A stretch of 64,000 nucleotides of DNA, from contig NZ_JACHEM010000009.1 in assembly GCF_014207445.1 (NCBI RefSeq), positions 1 to 64,000 on the forward strand, written 5' to 3'. A program made the position numbers and the translations under genes. Within the stretch, counting starts at the first letter, position 1. Every line of letters begins with the position of its first letter. Source of the DNA: Streptomyces candidus (GTDB lineage: Bacteria; Actinomycetota; Actinomycetes; Streptomycetales; Streptomycetaceae). The notes below the pieces were generated by a model. The model was not told the origin of the DNA. It did no database searches and saw only the letters and a list, made by a program, of their open reading frames with translations. Positions 57,538 through 64,000 of this stretch are shown piece after piece.

Positions 57538-58884
57538 ATGAAGGGTTTCTGGCGCAGGCGCGGCAGGGCCGCGAAGATGGACCTGTACCTGCGGGTCACG
57601 CTGTACGTGATGCCCTGGATCACCAGCGTCGGCGCGCTGGCCCCGTTCCCGGACAACCTGGTCAGGAACTCCGGCTCCTTGGTCCTGGTCCAGGGCCTCA
57701 TGGCGGTCCTCTTCGTCCAGTGCGTGCTCCTGATGCACTGCCTGAACCGCGGTCTCGCCCACCGGCTGCACGGCGCCCCCGCCCCGTGGCGCTCCGCCCT
57801 GGTGTCGGTGGCGCTGGGCGCGGTGGTGGTGACCTCGGCACTGACCCTCCAGGCCACCGGCGGGCTCGCCGCGCGGAACGACAACGGTTCCGCGCTGTCC
57901 ATGCTTCTCTTCTACGGCCTGATCCCCACGATGATGTCCGTGTACGCCCTGTCGAGGGTCCGGTGGCTCATCCTGGGGACCGCCGTGGCGGCCGCGGTGG
58001 TGGGCTCCGCGGCGGGACTGGCGACGGGCCGCCCCGAACCCGCGGCCGTGACGGTGGTCTCCGTGCTGCTGGCGGGCGTGTTCTGCCTGATCACCTATCG
58101 CTCGTCGCTCTGGTACATGGCGATGATCTGGGAACTCGACCGGGCCCGGGACACCGCGGCCCGCCTCGCGGTCGCGGAGGAGCGGCTGCGGTTCGGCCGG
58201 GACCTGCACGACGTGATGGGGCGCAACCTGGCGGTCATCGCGCTGAAGAGCGAGCTCGCCATGCAGCTCGCCCGGCGCGGCCGGCCGGAGGCGGCCGAGC
58301 AGATGGCCGAGGTGCAGCGGATCGCGCAGGAGTCGCAGCGCGAGGTGCGGGAGGTCGTACGGGGGTACCGGGAGGCCGACCTGCGCAACGAGATCGAAGG
58401 GGCGCGCGGAGTGCTGGCCGCGGCCGGCATCACGTGCACGGTGGCCGACGCACCGGCCGCCGGTCTGCCCGCGGGGGTGCAGTCCGCGCTCGGCTGGGTC
58501 GTCCGCGAGACCACCACCAACGTCCTGCGGCACGGCAACCCGAAGAGCTGCGCGCTGCGCCTCACCTCGGACGGGGTCGGCGCGGTCCTGGTCGTCGAGA
58601 ACGACGGGGCTACGGCCGGGGCCACCGTCGGTGCGACCGGCTCCGGTCTGGCCGGGCTGCGCGAGCGGCTCGCCGCCGTGGGCGGCACGCTGGCCGCGGG
58701 GGCGACCGGCGACGGCATGTTCCGGGTGACGGCCGTCGTGCCGCTGAGCGCACCGGACGAACCCGCTCCCCCCGACGGAGGGAAGACCGGCCACATGAGC
58801 CCGCAGCACGCACAGCCGCCCGCGCCCGCCACCGGCGCGAAGTTCCTGAAGCTCCCCGGCCGCCCGAAGGCCGGTGCCGCGTGA
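57538..58884 (+). CDS. Two-component sensor histidine kinase (NarL/DesK type)
   Basis: A 448-residue kinase. Four to six TM segments lie in about 20-190. A HisKA_3 dimerisation helix follows, with the phospho-acceptor in RDLHDVMGRNLAVIAL near residue 220. The HATPase has the N-box WVVRETTTNVLRHG near 320-335 and a G-box GSGLAGLRERLAAVGG near 365. A Pro/Lys-rich tail ends the protein. The membrane input domain looks like that of DesK-type membrane sensors. ATG 57538 is preferred to GTG 57529, which is too close to the GAGGGA site. Its stop overlaps the regulator start by GTGA. Confidence 0.9.
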   Translation: MKGFWRRRGRAAKMDLYLRVTLYVMPWITSVGALAPFPDNLVRNSGSLVLVQGLMAVLFVQCVLLMHCLNRGLAHRLHGAPAPWRSALVSVALGAVVVTSALTLQATGGLAARNDNGSALSMLLFYGLIPTMMSVYALSRVRWLILGTAVAAAVVGSAAGLATGRPEPAAVTVVSVLLAGVFCLITYRSSLWYMAMIWELDRARDTAARLAVAEERLRFGRDLHDVMGRNLAVIALKSELAMQLARRGRPEAAEQMAEVQRIAQESQREVREVVRGYREADLRNEIEGARGVLAAAGITCTVADAPAAGLPAGVQSALGWVVRETTTNVLRHGNPKSCALRLTSDGVGAVLVVENDGATAGATVGATGSGLAGLRERLAAVGGTLAAGATGDGMFRVTAVVPLSAPDEPAPPDGGKTGHMSPQHAQPPAPATGAKFLKLPGRPKAGAA

Positions 58885-59492
58885 GTGCCGTGCGCATCCT
58901 GCTCGCCGACGACGAACACCTCATCCGGGGAGCGCTCGCCGCGCTGCTGGCCCTGGAGGACGACCTGGAGGTGGTGGCCGAGGCGGCCACCGGGAACGAG
59001 GCGCTGGCGATGGCGCTCCAGCACCGGCCCGACATCGCCGTGCTGGACCTGCAGATGCCGGGGCTGGACGGTGTGGCGGTGGCCACACGACTGCGGACCG
59101 ACGTGCCGGACTGCCGGACCATGATCGTGACCAGTCACGGGCTGCCCGGCCATCTGAAGCGGGCGCTCGCGGCGGGTGTGCGGGGGTTCGTGCCCAAGAC
59201 GGTGAGCGCCCAGCGACTGGCCGAGATCATCCGTACCGTACGGGCCGGAAACCGTTATGTGGACCCGGAGTTGGCGGCCGACGCCATCGCGGCCGGGGAC
59301 TCGCCGCTGACCGTGCGGGAGGCGGAGGTGCTGGAGCTGGCCGCGCACGGGGCGCCGATCGCGGAGATCGCCGCGCGGGCGGCGCTGAGCCAGGGCACCG
59401 TACGGAACTACCTGTCGTCGGCGGCGTCGAAGCTGGGGGCGGAGAACCGTCATACGGCGGTGCGTCTCGCACGGGAGCGCGGTTGGGTATAG
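58881..59492 (+). CDS. Two-component response regulator (NarL/LuxR type)
   Basis: A 203-residue regulator. The receiver domain (about 1-120) has ILLADDEHLIRG, the phospho-acceptor Asp in IAVLDLQMPGLDG and the switch lysine in GFVPKTVS. A LuxR-type HTH follows (about 138-200, LTVREAEVLELAAHGAPIAEIA, SQGTVRNYLSSAASKLGA). It should control the upstream ABC transporter genes and is coupled to the kinase. tRNA-Gly copy 2 follows 23 bases downstream. Confidence 0.9.
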   Translation: MSAVRILLADDEHLIRGALAALLALEDDLEVVAEAATGNEALAMALQHRPDIAVLDLQMPGLDGVAVATRLRTDVPDCRTMIVTSHGLPGHLKRALAAGVRGFVPKTVSAQRLAEIIRTVRAGNRYVDPELAADAIAAGDSPLTVREAEVLELAAHGAPIAEIAARAALSQGTVRNYLSSAASKLGAENRHTAVRLARERGWV

Positions 59493-59515
59493 TTGTTCTC
59501 GCGCCACGGCGCAGC

Positions 59516-59588
59516 GCGGACGTAGCTCAGTTGGTAGAGCGCAACCTTGCCAAGGTTGAGGTCGCCAGTTCGAACCTGGTCGTCCGCT
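59516..59588 (+). tRNA. tRNA-Gly (GCC), copy 2
   Basis: Identical over 73 bases to tRNA-Gly copy 1 at 55486-55558 (anticodon loop TTGCCAA). It lies directly downstream of the response-regulator gene. Confidence 0.93.
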
Positions 59589-59596
59589 CCGTCCGA

Positions 59597-59627
59597 GAAG
59601 GCCCCGGTCATGACGACCGGGGCCTTC
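59597..59627 (+). terminator. Terminator after tRNA-Gly copy 2
   Basis: A perfect 13-bp stem (GAAGGCCCCGGTC, 59597-59609; partner 59615-59627) with an ATGAC loop. The arms are identical to those of the terminator at 55566-55598, with only a loop base and the flanks differing. It also separates the tRNA from the convergent purC. Confidence 0.85.
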
Positions 59628-59637
59628 TTCGTGCCCG

Positions 59638-60552
59638 CTACGACCAGGTCAGGCCGGTCAGCCGCTCGTACGCCTCGACGTACTTGGCGCGGGAGGCGTC
59701 CACGATCTCCTGCGGGAGGGCGGGCGGCGGGCTGTCGGACCCGGGGTCCCAGCCGGAGGCGTCCGAGGTCAGCCAGTCGCGGATGAACTGCTTGTCGAAG
59801 GACGGCTGCGCGCGGCCCGGCTCCCAGCTGCTCGCCGGCCAGAACCGCGAGGAGTCCGGGGTGAGGACCTCGTCGGCGATGACGAGGCGGTCCTGGCCGT
59901 CGGCCACCGTCTCGTACCCGAACTCGAACTTGGTGTCCGCGAGGACGATGCCCCGGTCGCGGGCGATGTCGCGGGCCCGGCCGTACACGGCGAGGGTCGT
60001 CTGGCGCAGCAGGGCGGCGGTCTCCGCGCCGACCTGGCGGGCGACCTCCTCGTAGCTCACGTTCTCGTCGTGGTCGCCGACGGCCGCCTTGGTGGCGGGC
60101 GTGAAGATCGGGCCGGGCAGTTCCGAGCCGTTGACCAGGCCCTCGGGCAGGGCGAGACCGCAGACCGTGCGGGACTCGCGGTACTCGACGAGACCGGAGC
60201 CCGTCAGGTAGCCGCGTGCCACGCACTCGACGGGGACCATGCGCAGCGACTTGCAGACCAGGGTGCGGCCCGCCCAGTCGGCCGGGGCGCCCGCCGGGAC
60301 GTCGGTGGACAGGACGTGGTGCGGGACGAGGTCCTGGAGCTGGTCGAACCACCACAGCGACAGCTGGGTGAGAATGCGCCCCTTGTCGGGGATGACGCTG
60401 GGCAGCACCCAGTCGTAGGCGCTGGTGCGGTCGCTGGCGACCATCACGAGGTCGCCCGCCTCGTTCCGGTACAGGTCGCGCACCTTGCCGGTGTGCAGAT
60501 GTACCAGGCCCGGCACCTGCTGGGGCTCGGGCTTTACTACGAATCCGGACAC
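59638..60552 (-). CDS. purC: SAICAR synthetase
   Basis: A 304-residue enzyme joining aspartate to CAIR with ATP to form SAICAR. Conserved blocks are present: GKVRDLYR, ASDRTSAYDWVLPSVIPDKG, the ATP-pocket ECVARGYLTGSG and FEFGYE. It is of the longer, plant-like/actinobacterial PurC type. GGGGAGG lies five bases before GTG 60552. It stands apart from purSQL by the tRNA-ABC block, and faces tRNA-Gly copy 2 with a shared terminator between. Confidence 0.95.
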   Translation of the reverse strand: MSGFVVKPEPQQVPGLVHLHTGKVRDLYRNEAGDLVMVASDRTSAYDWVLPSVIPDKGRILTQLSLWWFDQLQDLVPHHVLSTDVPAGAPADWAGRTLVCKSLRMVPVECVARGYLTGSGLVEYRESRTVCGLALPEGLVNGSELPGPIFTPATKAAVGDHDENVSYEEVARQVGAETAALLRQTTLAVYGRARDIARDRGIVLADTKFEFGYETVADGQDRLVIADEVLTPDSSRFWPASSWEPGRAQPSFDKQFIRDWLTSDASGWDPGSDSPPPALPQEIVDASRAKYVEAYERLTGLTWS

Positions 60553-60671
60553 GGTTCCTCCCCGTGGTTATGGCCGATCGAGCACGATTCTCCCGTACGG
60601 GAGGGGGAAAGACCCGGTCAGGGTGGGGTCCGCCCGCCCGGGGCCCGTGCGGTCGCCTCCCGGGGGAAGGA

Positions 60672-62150
60672 TCAGGTGCCCTTGGCGATGCGGTCCAGGA
60701 GGTTCGCCGTCGCCTTCTGGATGCGGGAGTCGACGTGACCGGGACGGTCCAGCGCCGGGGACCAGGCGAAGGTTCCCGACGCGAAGACGAGTGCCCCGCT
60801 GGGCGCGCGATACAGCGACGTCTCCTGGTGACGTAGCGCACCTTCGCTGTCCCGGTAGGGGGAGTGCGCGAGCAGGATGCGGCCGCAGTGCGGGGGGAGG
60901 GCGGTGCGCGGGAAGTAACGGTCGGCCTCGCCCGCGACCAGGCCCTCGATCTCGTCGCCCTCGCCGGCGCCGGAGTTCTCCCACAGCCAGTGCTCCGCGT
61001 TGCGCACGACGAGTGCGCTGGGCTCGGGGACCCGCCCCGCGTACTGGATGCCCAGCAGCTGCTGCTCGGGCCTGTCCACCTCGCGCCACAGCGCCGCTTT
61101 TCCGGGGGCGCGGCGCTTGTGGCAGGTCAGCAGGCGGTCGGGGACGCCGGAGGGCGAGGGTGCGAGGTCGACCTGCCAGTACATGGTGTTGGCGGAGAGG
61201 AAGACCAGGGAGGTGCCCTCGTCGCGGGCGCGCTCGGCGGCCCGTCGCATGGGCACCGACCAGTACTCGTCGTGGCCGGGAAAGATCAGGCCCCGGTAGC
61301 GGGTGGTGTCGATGCGGCCGGCGTGCAGGTCGCGGGCGTCGGCGTAGGCGAGGTCGTAGCCGTACCGCTCGGCCCAGCGGATGAAGTCGTAGGCGTGCCC
61401 GACGTGCAGGGGCAGGCCCTGGCCCGCGTACGGCCGGTCGAAGGAGACGGTGGTGGCCGCGTCCTCCTCGCCGAGGAGGCGCCCCCGCTCGTCCCAGGCG
61501 TGGTAGAGGCTGGCGCCGGTCCGGCCGTCCTCCGGGTAGAGGTTGTACGCCTGCCAGGTGATGTCGGGCATCAGGAGCAGGTAGTCGGCGGGGCGGTCGT
61601 CGCGGACCGTGAACGGGATGTGCGAGCGGTGGCCGTCCGCGCTGGTCAGCACGGCGACGTACGCGCCGAGGCTCCAGTACTCGGGGATCTGCAGCCGCCA
61701 GGACTGCCACCAGTGGTGGCACGAGACCGTGCGGTCGGCGGCCAGCGGGGCGGGCTGGACGATGCCGGACAGCCGGGGGCTGGTGTCCACCTTGGTGGCG
61801 CCGGCGCCGCTGTAGTGGCCGATCCGGTAGACGTACACGGAGAATTCCTGCGGCGGGTTGACCGTGACGTGGAAGTCGACGGACCCGCCGGGGGAGACCG
61901 ATCCGGACGAGGTGAAGCCCTTGATCTGGCAGTTCACGTCGTCGGCCGTACGGGGCCCGGAGGTGCGGCGCGGCTGTGGGACCCGGGCGCCGGTGGCCGG
62001 GTCCAGCTCCGCGTACCAGGGGACGACCGCGCCTTCCTCGTCCAGGTACTGGTCGCCGCCGCGCAGCCACGGCAGCGGGCCCTGGCCGAACGGATCCGAG
62101 ACGGCGTGCGCGAGCGCCCCCGAGTCCCAGCGAATCTGCTCCGACCCCAC
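60672..62150 (-). CDS. N,N-dimethylformamidase beta-subunit-like protein
   Basis: A 492-residue protein without signal peptide. A short N-terminal tail precedes an Ig-like beta domain (about 60-160: CQIKGFTSSGSVSPGGSVDFHVTV, YRIGHYSGAGATKV). A flavodoxin/GAT-like C-terminal region follows with PGHDEYWSVPMRRAAERARDEGTSLVFLSANTMYW, the core of the dimethylformamidase large-subunit family (recognisable at about 295-330). Characterised members use a tyrosine-ligated iron to hydrolyse N,N-dimethylformamide. Actinobacterial homologues are of unknown substrate. GTG 62150 with GGAGG eight bases upstream is the start. The neighbouring purC is unrelated. Confidence 0.78.
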   Translation of the reverse strand: MGSEQIRWDSGALAHAVSDPFGQGPLPWLRGGDQYLDEEGAVVPWYAELDPATGARVPQPRRTSGPRTADDVNCQIKGFTSSGSVSPGGSVDFHVTVNPPQEFSVYVYRIGHYSGAGATKVDTSPRLSGIVQPAPLAADRTVSCHHWWQSWRLQIPEYWSLGAYVAVLTSADGHRSHIPFTVRDDRPADYLLLMPDITWQAYNLYPEDGRTGASLYHAWDERGRLLGEEDAATTVSFDRPYAGQGLPLHVGHAYDFIRWAERYGYDLAYADARDLHAGRIDTTRYRGLIFPGHDEYWSVPMRRAAERARDEGTSLVFLSANTMYWQVDLAPSPSGVPDRLLTCHKRRAPGKAALWREVDRPEQQLLGIQYAGRVPEPSALVVRNAEHWLWENSGAGEGDEIEGLVAGEADRYFPRTALPPHCGRILLAHSPYRDSEGALRHQETSLYRAPSGALVFASGTFAWSPALDRPGHVDSRIQKATANLLDRIAKGT

Positions 62151-62364
62151 GTCACATCCCTCCCTCGGTCCCCCGAGAAAACTCCGGTTTCCCGGAGCCA
62201 CAGGGGTGCAGCACCTGTCAGCTCCAGGACCCCAGCACATCACATAACGCGCTCACTCCGTCACCGTTCGTCGCGAATTGGCGTGAAACGGAACCGGGTA
62301 CTCCGTTCGTGGGACCTGTCGGCGGGTCTGCGGCGGCACGCGGACACGGTGTGCTCAACGGAGC

Positions 62365-64000
62365 TCATACCAGCCGCACCGGCTTCTCCGGTCGTACACC
62401 GACCGCGGCCAGCCAGCCGCGCAGCGGGACCGGATCGCCGTCCTCCACCAGGCTGAGAACGGGCCCGGTGAGGTCGGAGCGGCGCTTGCCGCCGACGAGC
62501 AGGGAGGGCCCGTCGAGCCAGTCCAGGCCGGGGGCCGCGCCCGCGGTGTCCACCGCCGCACAGCAGACCATCGCGGTGACGTGGTCGGCGAGCAGGTCGC
62601 GCCCGGTGCGCGGCGGCTGGATCGGGAAGACCGGCAGCGGGCCCTCCGCCCAGGCCCCGCTGTCCTCCCGGCCCCCGCCGACAGGCACGGGCACGGCCGG
62701 CGGTGCGGCGGCCTCGTCGCGGGCGGCCTCGGCGGCGATACCGGCGGCGAGGGCGTCGGTGCGCTCCTCGTCGGGGCGGCCGTCGTCGGGGCCGGGGGCC
62801 TCGGTCAGCGGCACGGGAGCGGCGGCGAGGTGGTCCAGGACGCGGGCCAGCGTGGGGCTGCCGGCGGCGGGCGTACGGTCGCGGCCGGTGCCGTCGTGCC
62901 GGGAGCCGGCACCGACGGTGTCCAGAGCGTCCAGGACGCGGTGCAGCCGGGCGGCCTCGGTACGCCATTTCCGGTCGACGACTTCCTCGGGGTACGCCTG
63001 CCAGTCGACCGGGGACCAGTCGGGGCCCGGGGTGGCCGGGCCGCCGTGGAACAGCCGGGCGGCCAGCAGCGAGATGGTCCCGTCCACGGTGCCGGGCTCC
63101 TCCAGGAGGTCGCAGGCGGGGCGCTCGCCGAGCCGGGACGCGAACTCGTTGGCGAGGCGGTCGCGGCGGGACAGCTCGGTGAGGGCGGAGACCACGCCGG
63201 CGTCGAGCCGGGAGGGCCAGCGGCCCATCCGCCAGGCGGGCAGCGCGACCCGGGTCAGCAGCCGGTCCCAGCCCGCGTAGGCGAGGCCGACCTGCTCCTG
63301 GGCGACGATCCGCAGCCCATAGTCCACCGCCCGTGCGCGCTCGGACGCGGCTGCGGCGACGCCCCGTTCCAGCTGCGTGATGTGCTCGCGGCAAGCGACG
63401 AGCAGGAGCCGGGAGATCCGTCCCAGGGGTGCCAGCGCGATACGCCGTACGACACCACGGCCGGGCTCCGCGGTCACCGCGACGGCCGCGTCCAGGCCCC
63501 GCACGAAACGACGGGCGGCGGCTATGTCGGGGTGCGCGGCGGGGCCCGTACCGGCGACGACCGGGGCGAGGACGGCCCGCAGCTCGGCGACGCGCATCCA
63601 CCACAGGAAGGGCGAGCCGATCACCAGAACGGGGGCTGGGGCGCCGGGCCCGCTGCGTATGGACTCACCGGCTACTGCTCCCCCGGCGAGGGGCTCCGCG
63701 CCTGTGACGGACGGTCCACCGGCGACGACTGCGCTCCCGGCGGCCGGGTGCGAGCGGTCCTCCAGCCAGCTGTCGCAGTCGGGAGTCAGGGCTATCGCGG
63801 ACGGGGCGGGCACCTCCAGCCGCTCCGCCAGGTCCCGCACCAGCCGGTACAGGTCGGGGGCGGACGACTCGGACAGCTCCACGGTCGGCGTCACGGCTGG
63901 CCGCGCACGCACGATCACCGCGGAGACCACCAGGGCGACCAGCAGCACGACCAGCGCGACCCCGGACACCGCCCAACGGGCCGCGTCCCAGCCCGCGCCC
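62365..64000 (-). CDS. M48-like membrane protein lacking HExxH (5' end outside window)
   Basis: At least 534 residues; the frame stays open to the window edge (AGWDAARWAV before the first in-window GTG at 63969), so the true start is probably outside. A TM helix (ALVVLLVALVVSAVIVRA) precedes a domain that reads like an M48 peptidase: LYRLVRDLAERLEVPAPSAI, VLVIGSPFLWW and ELRAVLAPVVAGT. In the last segment the zinc motif HExxH of the family is replaced by PVVAG. A long C-terminal region (about 240-534) is helical and partly acidic, with no known domain. A degenerate, non-catalytic relative is the best reading. Confidence 0.65.
   Translation of the reverse strand, partial: GAGWDAARWAVSGVALVVLLVALVVSAVIVRARPAVTPTVELSESSAPDLYRLVRDLAERLEVPAPSAIALTPDCDSWLEDRSHPAAGSAVVAGGPSVTGAEPLAGGAVAGESIRSGPGAPAPVLVIGSPFLWWMRVAELRAVLAPVVAGTGPAAHPDIAAARRFVRGLDAAVAVTAEPGRGVVRRIALAPLGRISRLLLVACREHITQLERGVAAAASERARAVDYGLRIVAQEQVGLAYAGWDRLLTRVALPAWRMGRWPSRLDAGVVSALTELSRRDRLANEFASRLGERPACDLLEEPGTVDGTISLLAARLFHGGPATPGPDWSPVDWQAYPEEVVDRKWRTEAARLHRVLDALDTVGAGSRHDGTGRDRTPAAGSPTLARVLDHLAAAPVPLTEAPGPDDGRPDEERTDALAAGIAAEAARDEAAAPPAVPVPVGGGREDSGAWAEGPLPVFPIQPPRTGRDLLADHVTAMVCCAAVDTAGAAPGLDWLDGPSLLVGGKRRSDLTGPVLSLVEDGDPVPLRGWLAAVGVRPEKPVRLV

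Noticed and set aside
55486..59627. Integrated mobile element with integrase at tRNA-Gly
   Set aside because: No integrase, excisionase or replication gene lies between the tRNA copies; only the repeat structure was kept as an observation.

Overview
The window is a stretch of Streptomyces chromosome. The evidence is the very high G+C with strong GC3 codon bias, many GTG starts, and genus hallmarks: BldC, an AtrA-type TetR regulator, an orf1590/NsdA-like sporulation regulator, an Lsr2-family protein, PP2C/SpoIIE phosphatases and mycothiol-type enzymes. The gene order agrees with what I recall of the atrA-bldC-vdh-purM/F-purLQS-purC part of the S. coelicolor core chromosome. It is mostly conserved core rather than an island, and I see no insertion sequence, prophage, CRISPR array or biosynthetic cluster.

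Layout. 1-420: minus-strand promoters and leader of an rRNA operon that leaves the window on the left. 0.5-6 kb: MarR regulator divergent from an MFS exporter, a PAS/PP2C/ATPase phosphatase and a type II NADH dehydrogenase. 6-18 kb: atrA; a single-chain ECF sigma, zinc-finger, membrane and carbohydrate-binding-module protein; an asparagine-synthase/lasso-cyclase-like protein; the sporulation regulator; an L-2-hydroxyglutarate-type oxidase; trmB; and PrsW. 18-25 kb: an M23 endopeptidase behind a c-di-AMP riboswitch, a membrane PP2C phosphatase, tRNA-fMet and tRNA-Lys with a gene remnant between them, and a frameshifted secreted FG-GAP repeat protein. 25-34 kb: a DEAD-box helicase with an RG-rich tail, a lipoprotein, a coupled metallopeptidase-crcB-crcB operon, a membrane phosphoesterase, a tRNA-Glu/Asp/Phe cluster, a Uma2 protein and a DsbA-CcdA pair. 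34-43 kb: intergenic repeats, hrpA, tRNA-Asp, bldC and vdh. 43-60.5 kb: purine genes (purM, purF, purS-purQ-purL, purC) interleaved with META lipoprotein, M23 and membrane genes, an Lsr2 paralogue, three tRNA-Gly genes and an ABC transporter plus two-component block. 60.6-64 kb: an N,N-dimethylformamidase-like protein and an M48-like protein without its zinc motif.

How the genes work together. The pur genes supply most of the route from PRPP to SAICAR as several separate transcription units. BldC, AtrA, the orf1590-like protein and the Lsr2 paralogue are global or developmental regulators. The M23 enzymes, the riboswitch, PrsW and the ECF fusion point to envelope remodelling and surface sensing. 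DsbA and CcdA form an extracytoplasmic thiol pathway.

The observations I rate highest are: (1) a tRNA-Gly(TCC) whose D-loop and T-loop depart from consensus in the way described for non-proteinogenic, cell-wall glycyl-tRNAs; (2) the ECF sigma factor physically fused to its own membrane anchor and an external NPCBM sensor domain; and (3) identical tRNA-Gly(GCC)-plus-terminator direct repeats that bracket the ABC/two-component block. All positions were read by eye, and no database search was possible.
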